Assembly: GCA_963713275.1 (NCBI GenBank)
Contig: CAVQLG010000013.1
Span: 245,984-309,983, forward strand
Source: CAIWHR01 sp963713275
Lineage (GTDB): Bacteria; Pseudomonadota; Gammaproteobacteria; Burkholderiales; Casimicrobiaceae
Length of the DNA stretch: 64,000 bases
Direction: 5' to 3'
In this document: positions 53,836 to 62,604 of the stretch, piece by piece
How the letters are laid out: every line of letters starts with the position of its first letter
Numbering within the stretch: position 1 is the stretch's first letter
The notes under the pieces: model-generated
The model's database searches: none
What the model was told of the DNA's origin: nothing
Seen by the model: the letters and a program-made list of their open reading frames with translations, nothing else
Position numbers and translations under genes: made by a program

Positions 53836-55262
53836 GACGGACTCCTCTTCTCCTCATTTCCGCGGGGATGCCACACCGACATTGAGATGCTTTGTAGTCC
53901 CATTCCTTGATGTTGGTCAACCAGAGCCATCTCCCACCTGCCAGCCTAGATCGTCCGCGGCAGCGCTCGCACCTCGCGCCGGACAGCGATCACCGCCTTC
54001 GCGTGACGCCCGGGGTTGACATCCAGCTTTGCCGCCGTGTATTCGGCAGCGCGCCCTCCTATACACAGATCCCGCCCACGGCGCGGCTTCCGAGTGGTCG
54101 AAGCACGGGTAACGCAGCCAGCTGAGTTGCCAGCCAGCCAGCAAGCGAGGTCTCATTTCGGTCACAACCCACCGTTCAAGGTTGCCACACCATTCCGGCT
54201 TGGGAGGCACCATCCGTCCAGACTGAATGTTCGGACTACGGCGAGCACATTGAAACCCGCGCTGCCTCGACTCGGCCATGAGCGGGCACTTGCAGCGCTG
54301 GCAGCGAAGGACAGCCCCTACTGGCTTTGGAAGTTCAATGAAGCCCGTGCCGACGATCGAGTCGCGCGCCTCGATCCGGCGCGCAAGGCGGGTTCGGTGT
54401 CGCAGTTCTTTACATTGGGCAGATAACGCCGAGCCTTCGATCGGCTCTTCTCGACCCTGCAGCGACATCCGCTGTCCTGACTCGTCGCCGAAAAGCTGCC
54501 GGTCGGACCCCTACGCATGCGCCCGAGGGAGGCCCCGCAGCGGAGGGCATGCATCGGTAGGCAGCAGTCGGAGCGATTGAGGCGCGGCGCCCCCGACTCC
54601 TCCCGCAGCGAGCAGAGCCGATGTCGCTGCGACTCGACCTCTCCTTCAAGGACCGAGGGGCCGCCGGCATCGTGCCGCCGTCCGATAGGCGAAACGCCGC
54701 CCATCACTTGGCCCTCGAAGGCGGCCCAGGCATGCGCGGCCGGCCCCTCTGAGGTTGAGTTGCAGGCGCGGTTGGAGACCCAGAGTCGTCCATGGTCCGA
54801 CGGCTGAGGTCCTCTTCGCTGGCTCATGATATCGCTAGGGGCGAGGGCGGCGGTTCCAGCCCCAAGGGCATGAGGCTCTTCTCGATAAGCCTCCGGCTGA
54901 GGAAGGCCGGAGTGGGTGCGTGTGCCTGGAGGCCGGCCCTCGCCACCGACCGCTGGTGGCCGACTGTTGCCGACGGAGGTGAACGCCGAATGCGGGCGTC
55001 AGCCGATCGACGTTGCCGCCGTGAACGACGGCTTCCGGAGCCGACCTCGAACTCGGGCTACCGGCGAAGACCGGACACTGGTTGAGCGCCGAGTTTTAGG
55101 TCAGCTGATGCGCTCGCCAACGCTCTGGTGAATAGTGGTGTTCGAACCGCCTGTCCTCTTGCCGTGGCCGGAACGCACGGCTTTGCAATTGCGCACCGGG
55201 GAGTTGATGGAACACGGCCGGGCGCACATACTCGAACCTTGTCGCCAGAGGGACGAATCAGC
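53836..55262. other. 1.4-kb region without a supported gene
   Basis: Many short open frames occur on both strands, the longest 183 codons on the minus strand (53917-54468), but none has recognisable motifs, a credible ribosome site or biased composition. I read it as degraded island DNA. No repeat or RNA gene was seen. Confidence 0.5.
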
Positions 55263-56687
55263 ATGTCCGCAAACCCCGCCCCGCAGACCGATACCGTTCC
55301 CGGGCGTGCACGAGGATTCCTCTCCGGTGCACGCGAGATTGATGACGAAGCAGTTGGCGTGCATGGTGACCTGCCACCCTGGCTAAAGGGCACACTGCTG
55401 CTCAACGGACCAGCGCTTTGGGAGTTGCCACGCGGCCGCCTCGAACACTGGTTCGACGGCTATGCGATGTGGCACGCGATACGGATCGAAGTGGCCGGCT
55501 TGCGCTATCGCAGCCGCTTCGCCGCCAGCGAGTCCTACCGGCGCAGCAATGCAAGCGGCGCTCCGGCGTACGGCGAGTTCGGCACGGCCAACCCGGCTGG
55601 GCTGCTGGCACGGCTGCGTGGCCCGCAAGTCACCGACAACCCGGCGGTCGTGATGTCACGCCACGGCGAACGCTGGATTTCGGTCACCGAGACACCGCAT
55701 CTCACCTACTTTGATCCCGAGACCTTGCAGACTCAGGAGCGGGTCGACCTCGGCCACGGCGGCGAGGCTATGCACCTGATGGGCGCGCATGGTTTTACGC
55801 TGCCCGATGGCAGCTACCTCAACGTGGCCACGGCGCTTGGCCCGCACTGCGAAATGAAGCTGTTCCGGCTCGGGCCGCGGTCGACGCGGCCCGAAGTGAT
55901 GGCCAGGATCAGGGCGCCCAAGTCGGGTTACCTGCATGGCTTCGGCCTGGCACCCGGGCACGCCGTGATCTGGGAAACCGCGTTGCGCGCACAGCCGCTG
56001 GCTTTTCGCTTCGGCGCGAGGTCCTACGCCGACAACTTCCGCTGGGAGCCCCAGGGCGGCTCGACGATCCACGTCGTGGCGCTTCCATCGGGGGCGGTGC
56101 GCAGCTGGCGTGTTCCCGCGATGATGGCCTTTCACGCCACCCAGGCCTGGATCGACGGCGACGATGTTGTGCTCGAGATCGCGACCTATGACGATGGCCG
56201 GGTGTTCGATGACTTGCGCCTCGATCACCGCCGCGCCTGCGCACCGATGCGCAGCCGCATGAGCCATGTGCGCTACCGCCTGCGTGATGGCCGCAGCGAC
56301 GCTGAGCCTGAGATGATTGCCGGCCCGGCGATAGAGCTGCAGCAGGTGCACCCTGGCCGCGTCAGCCAGGGCCGGGCGCGCGTCTGCTGGGGGTCCGGCA
56401 ACGGTGAGCGCGGCGAGTTCTTCCACTGCACGCATCGCATCCATCTGGACAGCGGCACGGTGGCGACCTGGCAGCGCACCGACGCGACCCATCTCGAACC
56501 GCTGTTCGTACCGCGGCCGGGCGGCGAGGCCGACGACGACGGCGTGCTGCTCGTGCCGACGCTCGCCGACAGTGACGAGACGAGCATAATTGGCGTCGTC
56601 GATGCACGCACGATGGCCTGCCTGGCCGAACTGCGCCCTCCGCAGATCGTCCCTTTCGGTTTTCACGCTGCGTTCAGGCCCGCATAG
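55263..56687 (+). CDS. Carotenoid cleavage oxygenase (RPE65/CCO family)
   Basis: Members are iron(II)-dependent dioxygenases that cleave carotenoids, apocarotenoids or stilbenes. The 474-residue protein has family-like spacing of four candidate His ligands: GEAMHLMGAHG, YLHGFGLAPGH, MAFHATQAW and the closing FGFHAAF. The N-terminus carries GVHGDLPPWLKGTLLLNGPA, the typical 'G-x-P-x-x-L-x-G-x-x-x-R-N-G-P' region. ATG 55263 was chosen; the frame continues upstream to 55128 without good sequence. It is intact and stands alone between two empty stretches. Confidence 0.85.
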   Translation: MSANPAPQTDTVPGRARGFLSGAREIDDEAVGVHGDLPPWLKGTLLLNGPALWELPRGRLEHWFDGYAMWHAIRIEVAGLRYRSRFAASESYRRSNASGAPAYGEFGTANPAGLLARLRGPQVTDNPAVVMSRHGERWISVTETPHLTYFDPETLQTQERVDLGHGGEAMHLMGAHGFTLPDGSYLNVATALGPHCEMKLFRLGPRSTRPEVMARIRAPKSGYLHGFGLAPGHAVIWETALRAQPLAFRFGARSYADNFRWEPQGGSTIHVVALPSGAVRSWRVPAMMAFHATQAWIDGDDVVLEIATYDDGRVFDDLRLDHRRACAPMRSRMSHVRYRLRDGRSDAEPEMIAGPAIELQQVHPGRVSQGRARVCWGSGNGERGEFFHCTHRIHLDSGTVATWQRTDATHLEPLFVPRPGGEADDDGVLLVPTLADSDETSIIGVVDARTMACLAELRPPQIVPFGFHAAFRPA

Positions 56688-57818
56688 CTCGCGTCGTCGG
56701 GCTGGAGGTCGGCGCCGTGGACGCCGTGCTGACGATGACGCGCGACGCTCGGGATGATGTCGCTGCTGTCGTTCATGCAGCGCCTCGTCGACTCCATGTC
56801 TGCGCCAGCGCCTGGTTGGCGGCGATCAGCTTGGGGCAGTGAATGTCGCTGATGGGTCGGTTGCTCTCGGTCCGTTGGTTCGAAATCAGCACTCGGTAGC
56901 CGAATCGCCGACAAGGATGGCGATGGTCACCGAACGACACTCTTGCTGACCCGGTGAGCTCACCACGACCGCAGCGGGCGACGGCTCGTTGGGTCCAAGC
57001 AGTCTTCCGCTCCGGAAATCGCGACCGGCAGGAACGGGTCGGGAGCACTCGGTGACGAGTTGCCACTTCCAGGAAACAGAATCTCACCGACCGCTTTTCG
57101 ACGATCAATTCGAAGAGAGGACGGTCGCGTAGCGCCCTTAGCCGTCGTCTGAGGTGCTCCGAACCGGCAATAGAAACCGACCAAAGCCGTCGTTCAGGTT
57201 TTGGCAAAGATCCGCCTCGATCCTGCCAGATTGGACGCCTGTAAATGAGGGCAAGGCTTGCGCCCAACTGCGGCCCTCCGCTCTGCGAGGAAACCGTCGG
57301 CGGGGCCGATCCCACCCCCAACGGGCAGCGCGCACCGGCGCACGAGTTCTATCAGCGCCTCGCTTGGTAACCCGCCCGCCGACCGCCGTTTGCGCGCGAC
57401 GCGTGGCAGCCGAGTGCCTGTGGCCGCTGCACACGCTGCATACTCCAAAACGCTCGCGCAACACCCGGCCCCGGGGCTCTCCGGGCCCCGCAGCCATCCC
57501 ATCACGGGAGCTTCCCGTCGGCCCGGACAAGTCGAGGCGTGTTACGCTGCCCCGTACGACGCGACAGGGGCGTTGGATTTACTATCCCTCTGGTGCTCGG
57601 GCACGCCGAGCTCGCGCGCCGAGACGGCGGCACCGCCGCGCGCTTCTTAGGCGTGCGGGTGGTCAGTCCGAGTCACGCCGTGCGCGCGAAGCACGCGGGC
57701 GGCGCTGGTCACCGGCAGCTTGTCTCGGGTCATGGTGGCAGAGCGGATTCTACGAGACCCGCGACCGGGGGCCCGCCGCCCGAGCGTCGTGCGATAGGAT
57801 GCTGACGAGGAAGAGCCG
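56688..57818. other. 1.1-kb region without a supported gene
   Basis: Several overlapping open frames are present on both strands, none with a motif or good start. No promoter, repeat or RNA gene was recognised. Confidence 0.5.
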
Positions 57819-58625
57819 ATGATGCCGAAAACTCCGGTGGACCGCGACCTGGACATCGACGACATCGCCGCGCGTGCACAGCAGTTCCGCCGCGAGCTGG
57901 ACCGAACCAAGCGCAAGCTGGCTCCGGCCGGATTCGGCTGGTATCCGTACGGGACGCTCGACAACTTCGTGCACCTGCAGACGTTGCTCCGCGGCGGGCA
58001 CCGCAAGCTCTTCCGGCTGATCGGCGAAGATCCCTTCGCGGACATCGGTGCGGCCGACGGAGACACCGCGTTCTTTCTCGAGCATTGCGGCTTCCGCGGC
58101 GAGGTCGTCGACTATCCGCCGACCAACTTCAACGGCTGCCGTGGGCTGCACTTGCTGAAGGGCGCGCTGGGGTCGTCGGTGGCGATCGCCGAGACCGACC
58201 TCGACGCCGGAGCGTGGCGGCCGGGGACGCGTTACGGACTCGCCTTCGTCCTCGGCATCCTCTATCACCTGAAGAACCCATTGCTGGTACTGGAGTCGCT
58301 TGCCGCGAACTGCCGGCATGCGCTCGTCAGCACGCGCATCGCCCGCTACAACGTGGCGCCCGGCGCGGTCGGCGCCGGCGACGTCAACCTGGTGCGCGCT
58401 GAGGTGCGCACCATGCCGGTAGCCTACCTGGTCGGCGCGCGCGAGACCAACGACGACCCAACCAACTTCTGGATGTTCTCGGAGGCGGGGCTGCGGCGAG
58501 TGCTCGACCGCGCCGGGTTCGACGTCCTCGAGTTCCTGACTGTCGGCAACACCGTCGACTCGGACCCGGCCACTGCACGGGGCGACGAGCGCGCCTTCGC
58601 GTTGCTGCGAAGCCGCCACTTCTGA
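57819..58625 (+). CDS. SAM-dependent methyltransferase, CmoB-like (DUF1698)
   Basis: The 268-residue class I methyltransferase has motif I FADIGAADGDTAFFLE, an acidic strand end EVVDYPP, and LAFVLGILYHLKNPLLVLESL. The last matches the YH-(L/R)-(K/R)-(N/S)-P segment of CmoB, the tRNA carboxymethyluridine enzyme. It is shorter than CmoB (about 320), lacking part of its N-terminal region, and lies in an island, so glycolipid or natural-product methylation is equally possible. The start is ATG 57819; ATG 57822 is equivalent. Confidence 0.8.
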   Translation: MMPKTPVDRDLDIDDIAARAQQFRRELDRTKRKLAPAGFGWYPYGTLDNFVHLQTLLRGGHRKLFRLIGEDPFADIGAADGDTAFFLEHCGFRGEVVDYPPTNFNGCRGLHLLKGALGSSVAIAETDLDAGAWRPGTRYGLAFVLGILYHLKNPLLVLESLAANCRHALVSTRIARYNVAPGAVGAGDVNLVRAEVRTMPVAYLVGARETNDDPTNFWMFSEAGLRRVLDRAGFDVLEFLTVGNTVDSDPATARGDERAFALLRSRHF

Positions 58626-58643
58626 CCTTCCCGACGGCCGCGG

Positions 58644-58800
58644 TCAGCCGCGCGAGTGGAGCTTCGCGTGCAGTCGGTTGAGGCGCTCGCGCGCGACGTG
58701 CGTGTAGATGGTCATCGTCGTGATTGGCATGGCTGAGCAGCAGCTGCACGACGCGCAGGTCGGCGCCGTGATTGATGAGGCGGGTGGCGAAGGCGTGCCG
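58644..58800 (-). pseudogene. XerD-type tyrosine recombinase, 3' fragment
   Basis: The fragment encodes RHAFATRLINHGADLRVVQLLLSHA, then after a frame change near 58728 ITTMTIYTHVARERLNRLHAKLHSRG-stop, the XerD C-terminus with its catalytic H-x-x-R/H and tyrosine (IYTHVARERL). Everything upstream of 58800 is lost. It is a decayed relic, not a functional gene. Confidence 0.75.
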
Positions 58801-58885
58801 CCTATCTCTCGGACGACATAGTCGGCACGTAATAGCTCAGGTCCTCAGGATCATGAAATCGAGGCTGCAATCCCGCGATGTGGCG

Positions 58886-59081
58886 ATGTCCTCGCCACAA
58901 GCGGTGAAGGTACGTGACGCAGCGAATCGCCAACCGCGAGCTTGAAGTGTTCGTCGCGCCGTTCCTCGACAGCCAGAAGCGCCTGATCGCGGCCGAGGCG
59001 CTGTTCAGCGGTACGCTGGCCCAGACCTCGGTCTGTCCACGCGCGGTCGTCAAGGCGACACTAAGGCGCAACACTGGGGCA
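58886..59081 (+). pseudogene. RadC/JAB-domain protein fragment
   Basis: SSPQAVK, a one-base frame change, then YVTQRIANRELEVFVAPFLDSQ and KRLIAAEALFSGTLAQTSVCPRAVVKATLRRNTGA match the middle of RadC (the LD-x-Q-x-R-L...GT motif). The metal-binding H-x-H-PSG is missing because the frame ends before it. Such RadC genes are common on mobile islands. Confidence 0.7.
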
Positions 59082-59082
59082 C

Positions 59083-59424
59083 TCAAGAGTGCCGAGTTCT
59101 CCCCCGTTTTCGCGCGGCCTCGGCTCGCCGCTCGTGGTCCTCGATCCAGCTCTCGGTGAGCCGATCGAGCTCGTCCAATTGCGCCGGAGAAGCGGAGGGT
59201 GGGACGAAGTCCATTTCGAGCCATCCGAGCAGATGCGTTTCGATCAGCTCGAGCGGAAAGTCTGGGTAGCCGGCGTGAATGCGGTGCACGGACTCGGTAA
59301 TCGAAAGCCGTTGCCCATCTTCCCAGATGATCTTGCGCTGCTTGGCGTCGACCTCGACCTTTTCTAGCAACGCCCACACCGCATCCAACACTGCAGTGGA
59401 AAGCTCCCCTGCGGGACTGTCCAT
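59083..59424 (-). CDS. Hypothetical protein
   Basis: The 113-residue soluble product (MDSPAGELSTAVLDAVWALLEKVEVDAKQRKIIWEDGQRLSI...) has balanced, protein-like composition, and its TPSA-type acidic helices end in an Arg/Lys-rich tail. No family was recognised. It faces the RadC fragment. Confidence 0.5.
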   Translation of the reverse strand: MDSPAGELSTAVLDAVWALLEKVEVDAKQRKIIWEDGQRLSITESVHRIHAGYPDFPLELIETHLLGWLEMDFVPPSASPAQLDELDRLTESWIEDHERRAEAARKRGRTRHS

Positions 59425-59469
59425 CCAGCAAGACCTTCGAGGAAAGGATTGTCCGCGAAGGGATGCTTG

Positions 59470-59778
59470 TCATGCTGTTTGCCCATGGAATAGGCATAGC
59501 ATCGCTGGGTTAGGGTCTGCGCGCCAGCTCAGCGGCGGGCGACGGGGCCCCATGCCCAAGGCGATCCATTGTGCGCGCAGGGCCTTGCAGCGCTCGTCGT
59601 TGGCGATCTGCCGGCGTGCGGCGGGCGGGCACTGGATTCGGTACGGCCCTTCCTCTCCCGTGTATAGCTCCCACGGGTCGTAGGCCGCGCGGTAGCGCGC
59701 GGGATCTTGGTCCTGGCGCGGTAGCGACCGGTAACTATTCGCTCCCCTGGCCGCCCCTGCTGGTACGCGGGCAGGCAA
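59470..59778 (-). CDS. Possible hypothetical protein (weak)
   Basis: The frame contains DPARYRAAYDPWELYTGEEGPYRIQCPPAARRQIANDERCKALRAQW, which looks like a real protein, but no standard start was found except TTG 59778, and the same frame runs on antisense to the methylase. It is called only because the 59.5-59.8 kb stretch has no other gene. Confidence 0.3.
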   Translation of the reverse strand: MPARVPAGAARGANSYRSLPRQDQDPARYRAAYDPWELYTGEEGPYRIQCPPAARRQIANDERCKALRAQWIALGMGPRRPPLSWRADPNPAMLCLFHGQTA

Positions 59779-59850
59779 AGCGCAGTCGTCCTTGACAGCA
59801 TAGCGGGTCGCGGTTAGGATTGGTCCGCGACCTCTGGCGGACCAACTGGG

Positions 59851-60513
59851 ATGGGCGGCTATTTCGGCTCGAAGGCGACCTCCGGCTTGTGCCAGCCGAT
59901 CATCGCCCTCATGCCGCCGCACCACACCTATATCGAGACCCACCTCGGCGGCGGGGCCATCATGCAGCGCAAGCCGCCGGCGCTGCGCAACATCGGTATC
60001 GATCGCGACCAGCGGGCGCTGGAGCACTTCCAGTGCGCCTACCCGGTGGAGAAGGTCCACGGCTGCGCGCACCGCTTTCTGGCGGCGTTCCCGTTCACTG
60101 GCCGGGAACTGGTATACAGCGACCCTCCCTACCTGCACGAGACTCGCAGCTCGGGGCGGCGCTACCGCTTCGAGTACACGGCGCAGGATCATCGCGAGCT
60201 CCTGGCGCTGCTCAAGAGCCTGCCGTGTGCGGTGCTCCTGTCCGGCTACCCGTCGACCCTCTACGACGAGCAGCTCGGGGATTGGCAGCAGCTGGAGCTG
60301 CAGGTCATGAACCAGGCCGGGGTGCGCACCGAGAAGCTGTGGTTCAACTTCATCCCGGACCGGGTGCACTGGGCGCGCTTCGCCGGCAAGAACTTCACCG
60401 ATCGCCAGCGCATCAAGCGCAAGGCCGAAACTTGGGCGCGGCGCTACCGCGCCATGCCGGCGCCAGAGCGGCTGGCGGTGCTGGCCGCACTCATGGCCGT
60501 CGAGGCCAGCTGA
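59851..60513 (+). CDS. DNA adenine methylase (Dam/D12-class), divergent
   Basis: The 220-residue protein has the D12-class layout. YFGSKATSGLCQPIIALMP is the N-terminal F-x-G-(G/S)-K region, ETHLGGGAIMQRKPP is motif I (usually PFxGG), and ELVYSDPPYLHET contains the catalytic DPPY. It would methylate adenine N6 in a short target. No restriction endonuclease gene is adjacent, so it is an orphan, as often found on phages and islands. The ATG at 59851 has no strong ribosome site. Confidence 0.85.
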   Translation: MGGYFGSKATSGLCQPIIALMPPHHTYIETHLGGGAIMQRKPPALRNIGIDRDQRALEHFQCAYPVEKVHGCAHRFLAAFPFTGRELVYSDPPYLHETRSSGRRYRFEYTAQDHRELLALLKSLPCAVLLSGYPSTLYDEQLGDWQQLELQVMNQAGVRTEKLWFNFIPDRVHWARFAGKNFTDRQRIKRKAETWARRYRAMPAPERLAVLAALMAVEAS

Positions 60514-60684
60514 GGCGATGGGTAGCGGCAACGAGGTTGCACTGCGCGCCGAATGGCCGCAAGGGCCAGTTTGAAGAACTGGGCGCCAAGGTCAGTTACA
60601 GCGACCCCGGCCGCAGCTTGGCACTTGCCGCCAGTGCTGCCGTGAGCCATGCGCTGGGGCCTCGGCGCGCGGCGTTGTTGTGTC
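60514..60684. other. Short region without a supported gene
   Basis: 171 bp lie between the methylase and the insertion sequence. Nothing was recognised. Confidence 0.4.
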
Positions 60685-62563
60685 CTAGCCCTACCTTCGC
60701 AATCCTGTAGACGAGTTGGACATGCGCCTGGCCGCTGGGCCGCATGAACACTGGGCTTTCGCTTGTTTATCGCTTCGAGTATGCTACATGAACGAACATG
60801 CACATATTCGAACGAGAAGGCGGCGGCCGTCGCTATCGCATCGCGGCGCAGTCAGTGTGGGATTCGCAACAACGGCGCTCGGTGGCGCGTCAGGTTGTGC
60901 TCGGGCCGGCTACGCCCCCTCCAGTGGCCGATCTCGGTGCCACCTGCACGGTTGGCACGCGTGCGCTAGGTGATGTCGGCGCTTTGGTTTGGGTGGCCGA
61001 GCAGCTCGATCTGGTTGCGCACATCGATCGAGCCTGCGGTGGCGTAGGGGCCAAGGGCGGCCCCTCGGTGGGCGAGTTGGCTGTGGCGGTGGCGATTCAA
61101 CGGGCCTGCTCGCCGGGACCCAAGCGCGGCCTGGGTGACTTTCTCGATGCGAGCTTGCCGCGCGTGTCGTGCCTGCCTGGATCTACGTTCACGGGGCAGG
61201 CGTTTTATCGCGTCGCCCAACAGGTCACCGAAGACGACTTGGAGCAAGCTCAGCTGGCGATCGCCAAAGCGGTGGTGGCCCGGTTCGAGCTTTCGGTAGA
61301 CGTGCTGGCGTTCGACACGACGAACTTCGACACCCACATCGACTCGCTGACGCCTGGCGATCTCGCCCAGCGCGGACACGCCAAGAGCAAGCGCAAGGAT
61401 CTGCGGGTGGTTGGGCTGGGCGTCTTGGTCAGCGAGACCGGGCATGTGCCGCTGCTGTACCGGACCTACAACGGCAACGGCTCGGACCAAGCCGTGCTGG
61501 GTGCCTGCCTCGAGGGACTGGCGCAGTTGCATCAGGCGCTGGACAGCGGCGAGGATCGGCGGCGGCCGGCCCAGCGCACGCTGGTGCGAGACGGTGGGTT
61601 TTGGAGCCCGCAACTGGAGCTCGATCTCGACGCCGCAGGCTACTACAGCCTCATCTCTCTGCCGCTTGGACACAAGGCAGCGGAGCAGGCGCTGCAGATG
61701 GCCGCGCGGCGCGGCGCGATGAAGCCGCTGTCGGGCAAGCTCAGCGCGGTCCGGGCCGCGCGCGTGCGAACCAGCGTGGGCGAACTCGACCGTACGCTGG
61801 TCGTGGTGGAGAGCCAAGAGCTGCTGCAAGGGCAAAAGCGAGGAATCGCGGCAGCGCTGATCAAAGCCAAGGTGGAACTGCGTAAGCTCGAGGCACTGTG
61901 CCAAAAGGGGCGCATCTCGCGTAGCCGTCTCGAAGACCGAGTCAAGAAGGCTCTCGCTCGGGAACATTTGTCGAGCTTCGTCGTGCCCACCATCGCGGGC
62001 ACCGACCAAGCGCCGACCCTGCATTGGGAAGTCGATGCGGCCAAGCGTCGTGAGCTGGAGAAGACCCGGCTGGGCCGGCGGGTGCTGTGCACGGATCGCC
62101 ACAACTGGAGCACGGGGCGCATCGTCTACGCCTTCCGCGGTCAGTGGAACGTCGAAGAGCTGTTCCGCCGAGCCAAGAAGGGCGGCGTGGTGCCCTGGGG
62201 GCCGTCGCACCAGTGGGCCGACGGCTCGCTACGGCTGCACACGTTCGCGACCGTTTTGGGTTTGATGCTCGTGAGCCTGGCACGCATCGCGCTCGCACCC
62301 GACGCTTCGGCCCGCGGCATGATGAAAAGCCTGGAGGGCATCAAGGTCACGCTGGTGCGGACCACGACCGGCGGCCCCGGTAGGCGGCCCACCGTGATGC
62401 TGGCACCCGAACTCACGGCTGAGCAGCGCCGGGCAGTGAAGGTCTTCGAGCTCGACAAGTGGAGTCCCGATATTCTTTCATCTATTACCGCACGGCCCAG
62501 AAAGCCTTGATCCACGGGCGAAAACAGCAGACTGTCCACAAGATCTTGCGAAGGTAGGGCTAG
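60685..62563. mobile_element. IS1634-family insertion sequence, complete
   Basis: The ends are inverted repeats: CTAGCCCTACCTTCGCAA at 60685 and its reverse complement ending at 62563. CTAG occurs at both edges, consistent with a 4-bp target duplication next to a CCCTACCTTCGCAA repeat. It encloses one intact transposase gene, so the element may be active. Confidence 0.8.
60798..62510 (+). CDS. Transposase, IS1634 family (IS4 superfamily)
   Basis: The 570-residue DDE transposase carries VLAFDTTNFDTH (first Asp), a second Asp in TLVRDGGFWSPQL, and the glutamate in WNVEELFRRAKKGG, followed by the C-terminal RLHTFATVLGLMLVSLAR. These match the IS1634 group. The length is normal for the group and the frame is uninterrupted. 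The start is ATG 60798. Confidence 0.92.
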   Translation: MHIFEREGGGRRYRIAAQSVWDSQQRRSVARQVVLGPATPPPVADLGATCTVGTRALGDVGALVWVAEQLDLVAHIDRACGGVGAKGGPSVGELAVAVAIQRACSPGPKRGLGDFLDASLPRVSCLPGSTFTGQAFYRVAQQVTEDDLEQAQLAIAKAVVARFELSVDVLAFDTTNFDTHIDSLTPGDLAQRGHAKSKRKDLRVVGLGVLVSETGHVPLLYRTYNGNGSDQAVLGACLEGLAQLHQALDSGEDRRRPAQRTLVRDGGFWSPQLELDLDAAGYYSLISLPLGHKAAEQALQMAARRGAMKPLSGKLSAVRAARVRTSVGELDRTLVVVESQELLQGQKRGIAAALIKAKVELRKLEALCQKGRISRSRLEDRVKKALAREHLSSFVVPTIAGTDQAPTLHWEVDAAKRRELEKTRLGRRVLCTDRHNWSTGRIVYAFRGQWNVEELFRRAKKGGVVPWGPSHQWADGSLRLHTFATVLGLMLVSLARIALAPDASARGMMKSLEGIKVTLVRTTTGGPGRRPTVMLAPELTAEQRRAVKVFELDKWSPDILSSITARPRKP

Positions 62564-62604
62564 CTCTGCTCTACGCGCTTGACACTTACCGAGGGGAGGA
62601 GACC

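Noticed and set aside
53917..54468. 183-codon minus-strand open frame
   Set aside because: No recognisable motif, no ribosome site, and composition unlike a real protein.
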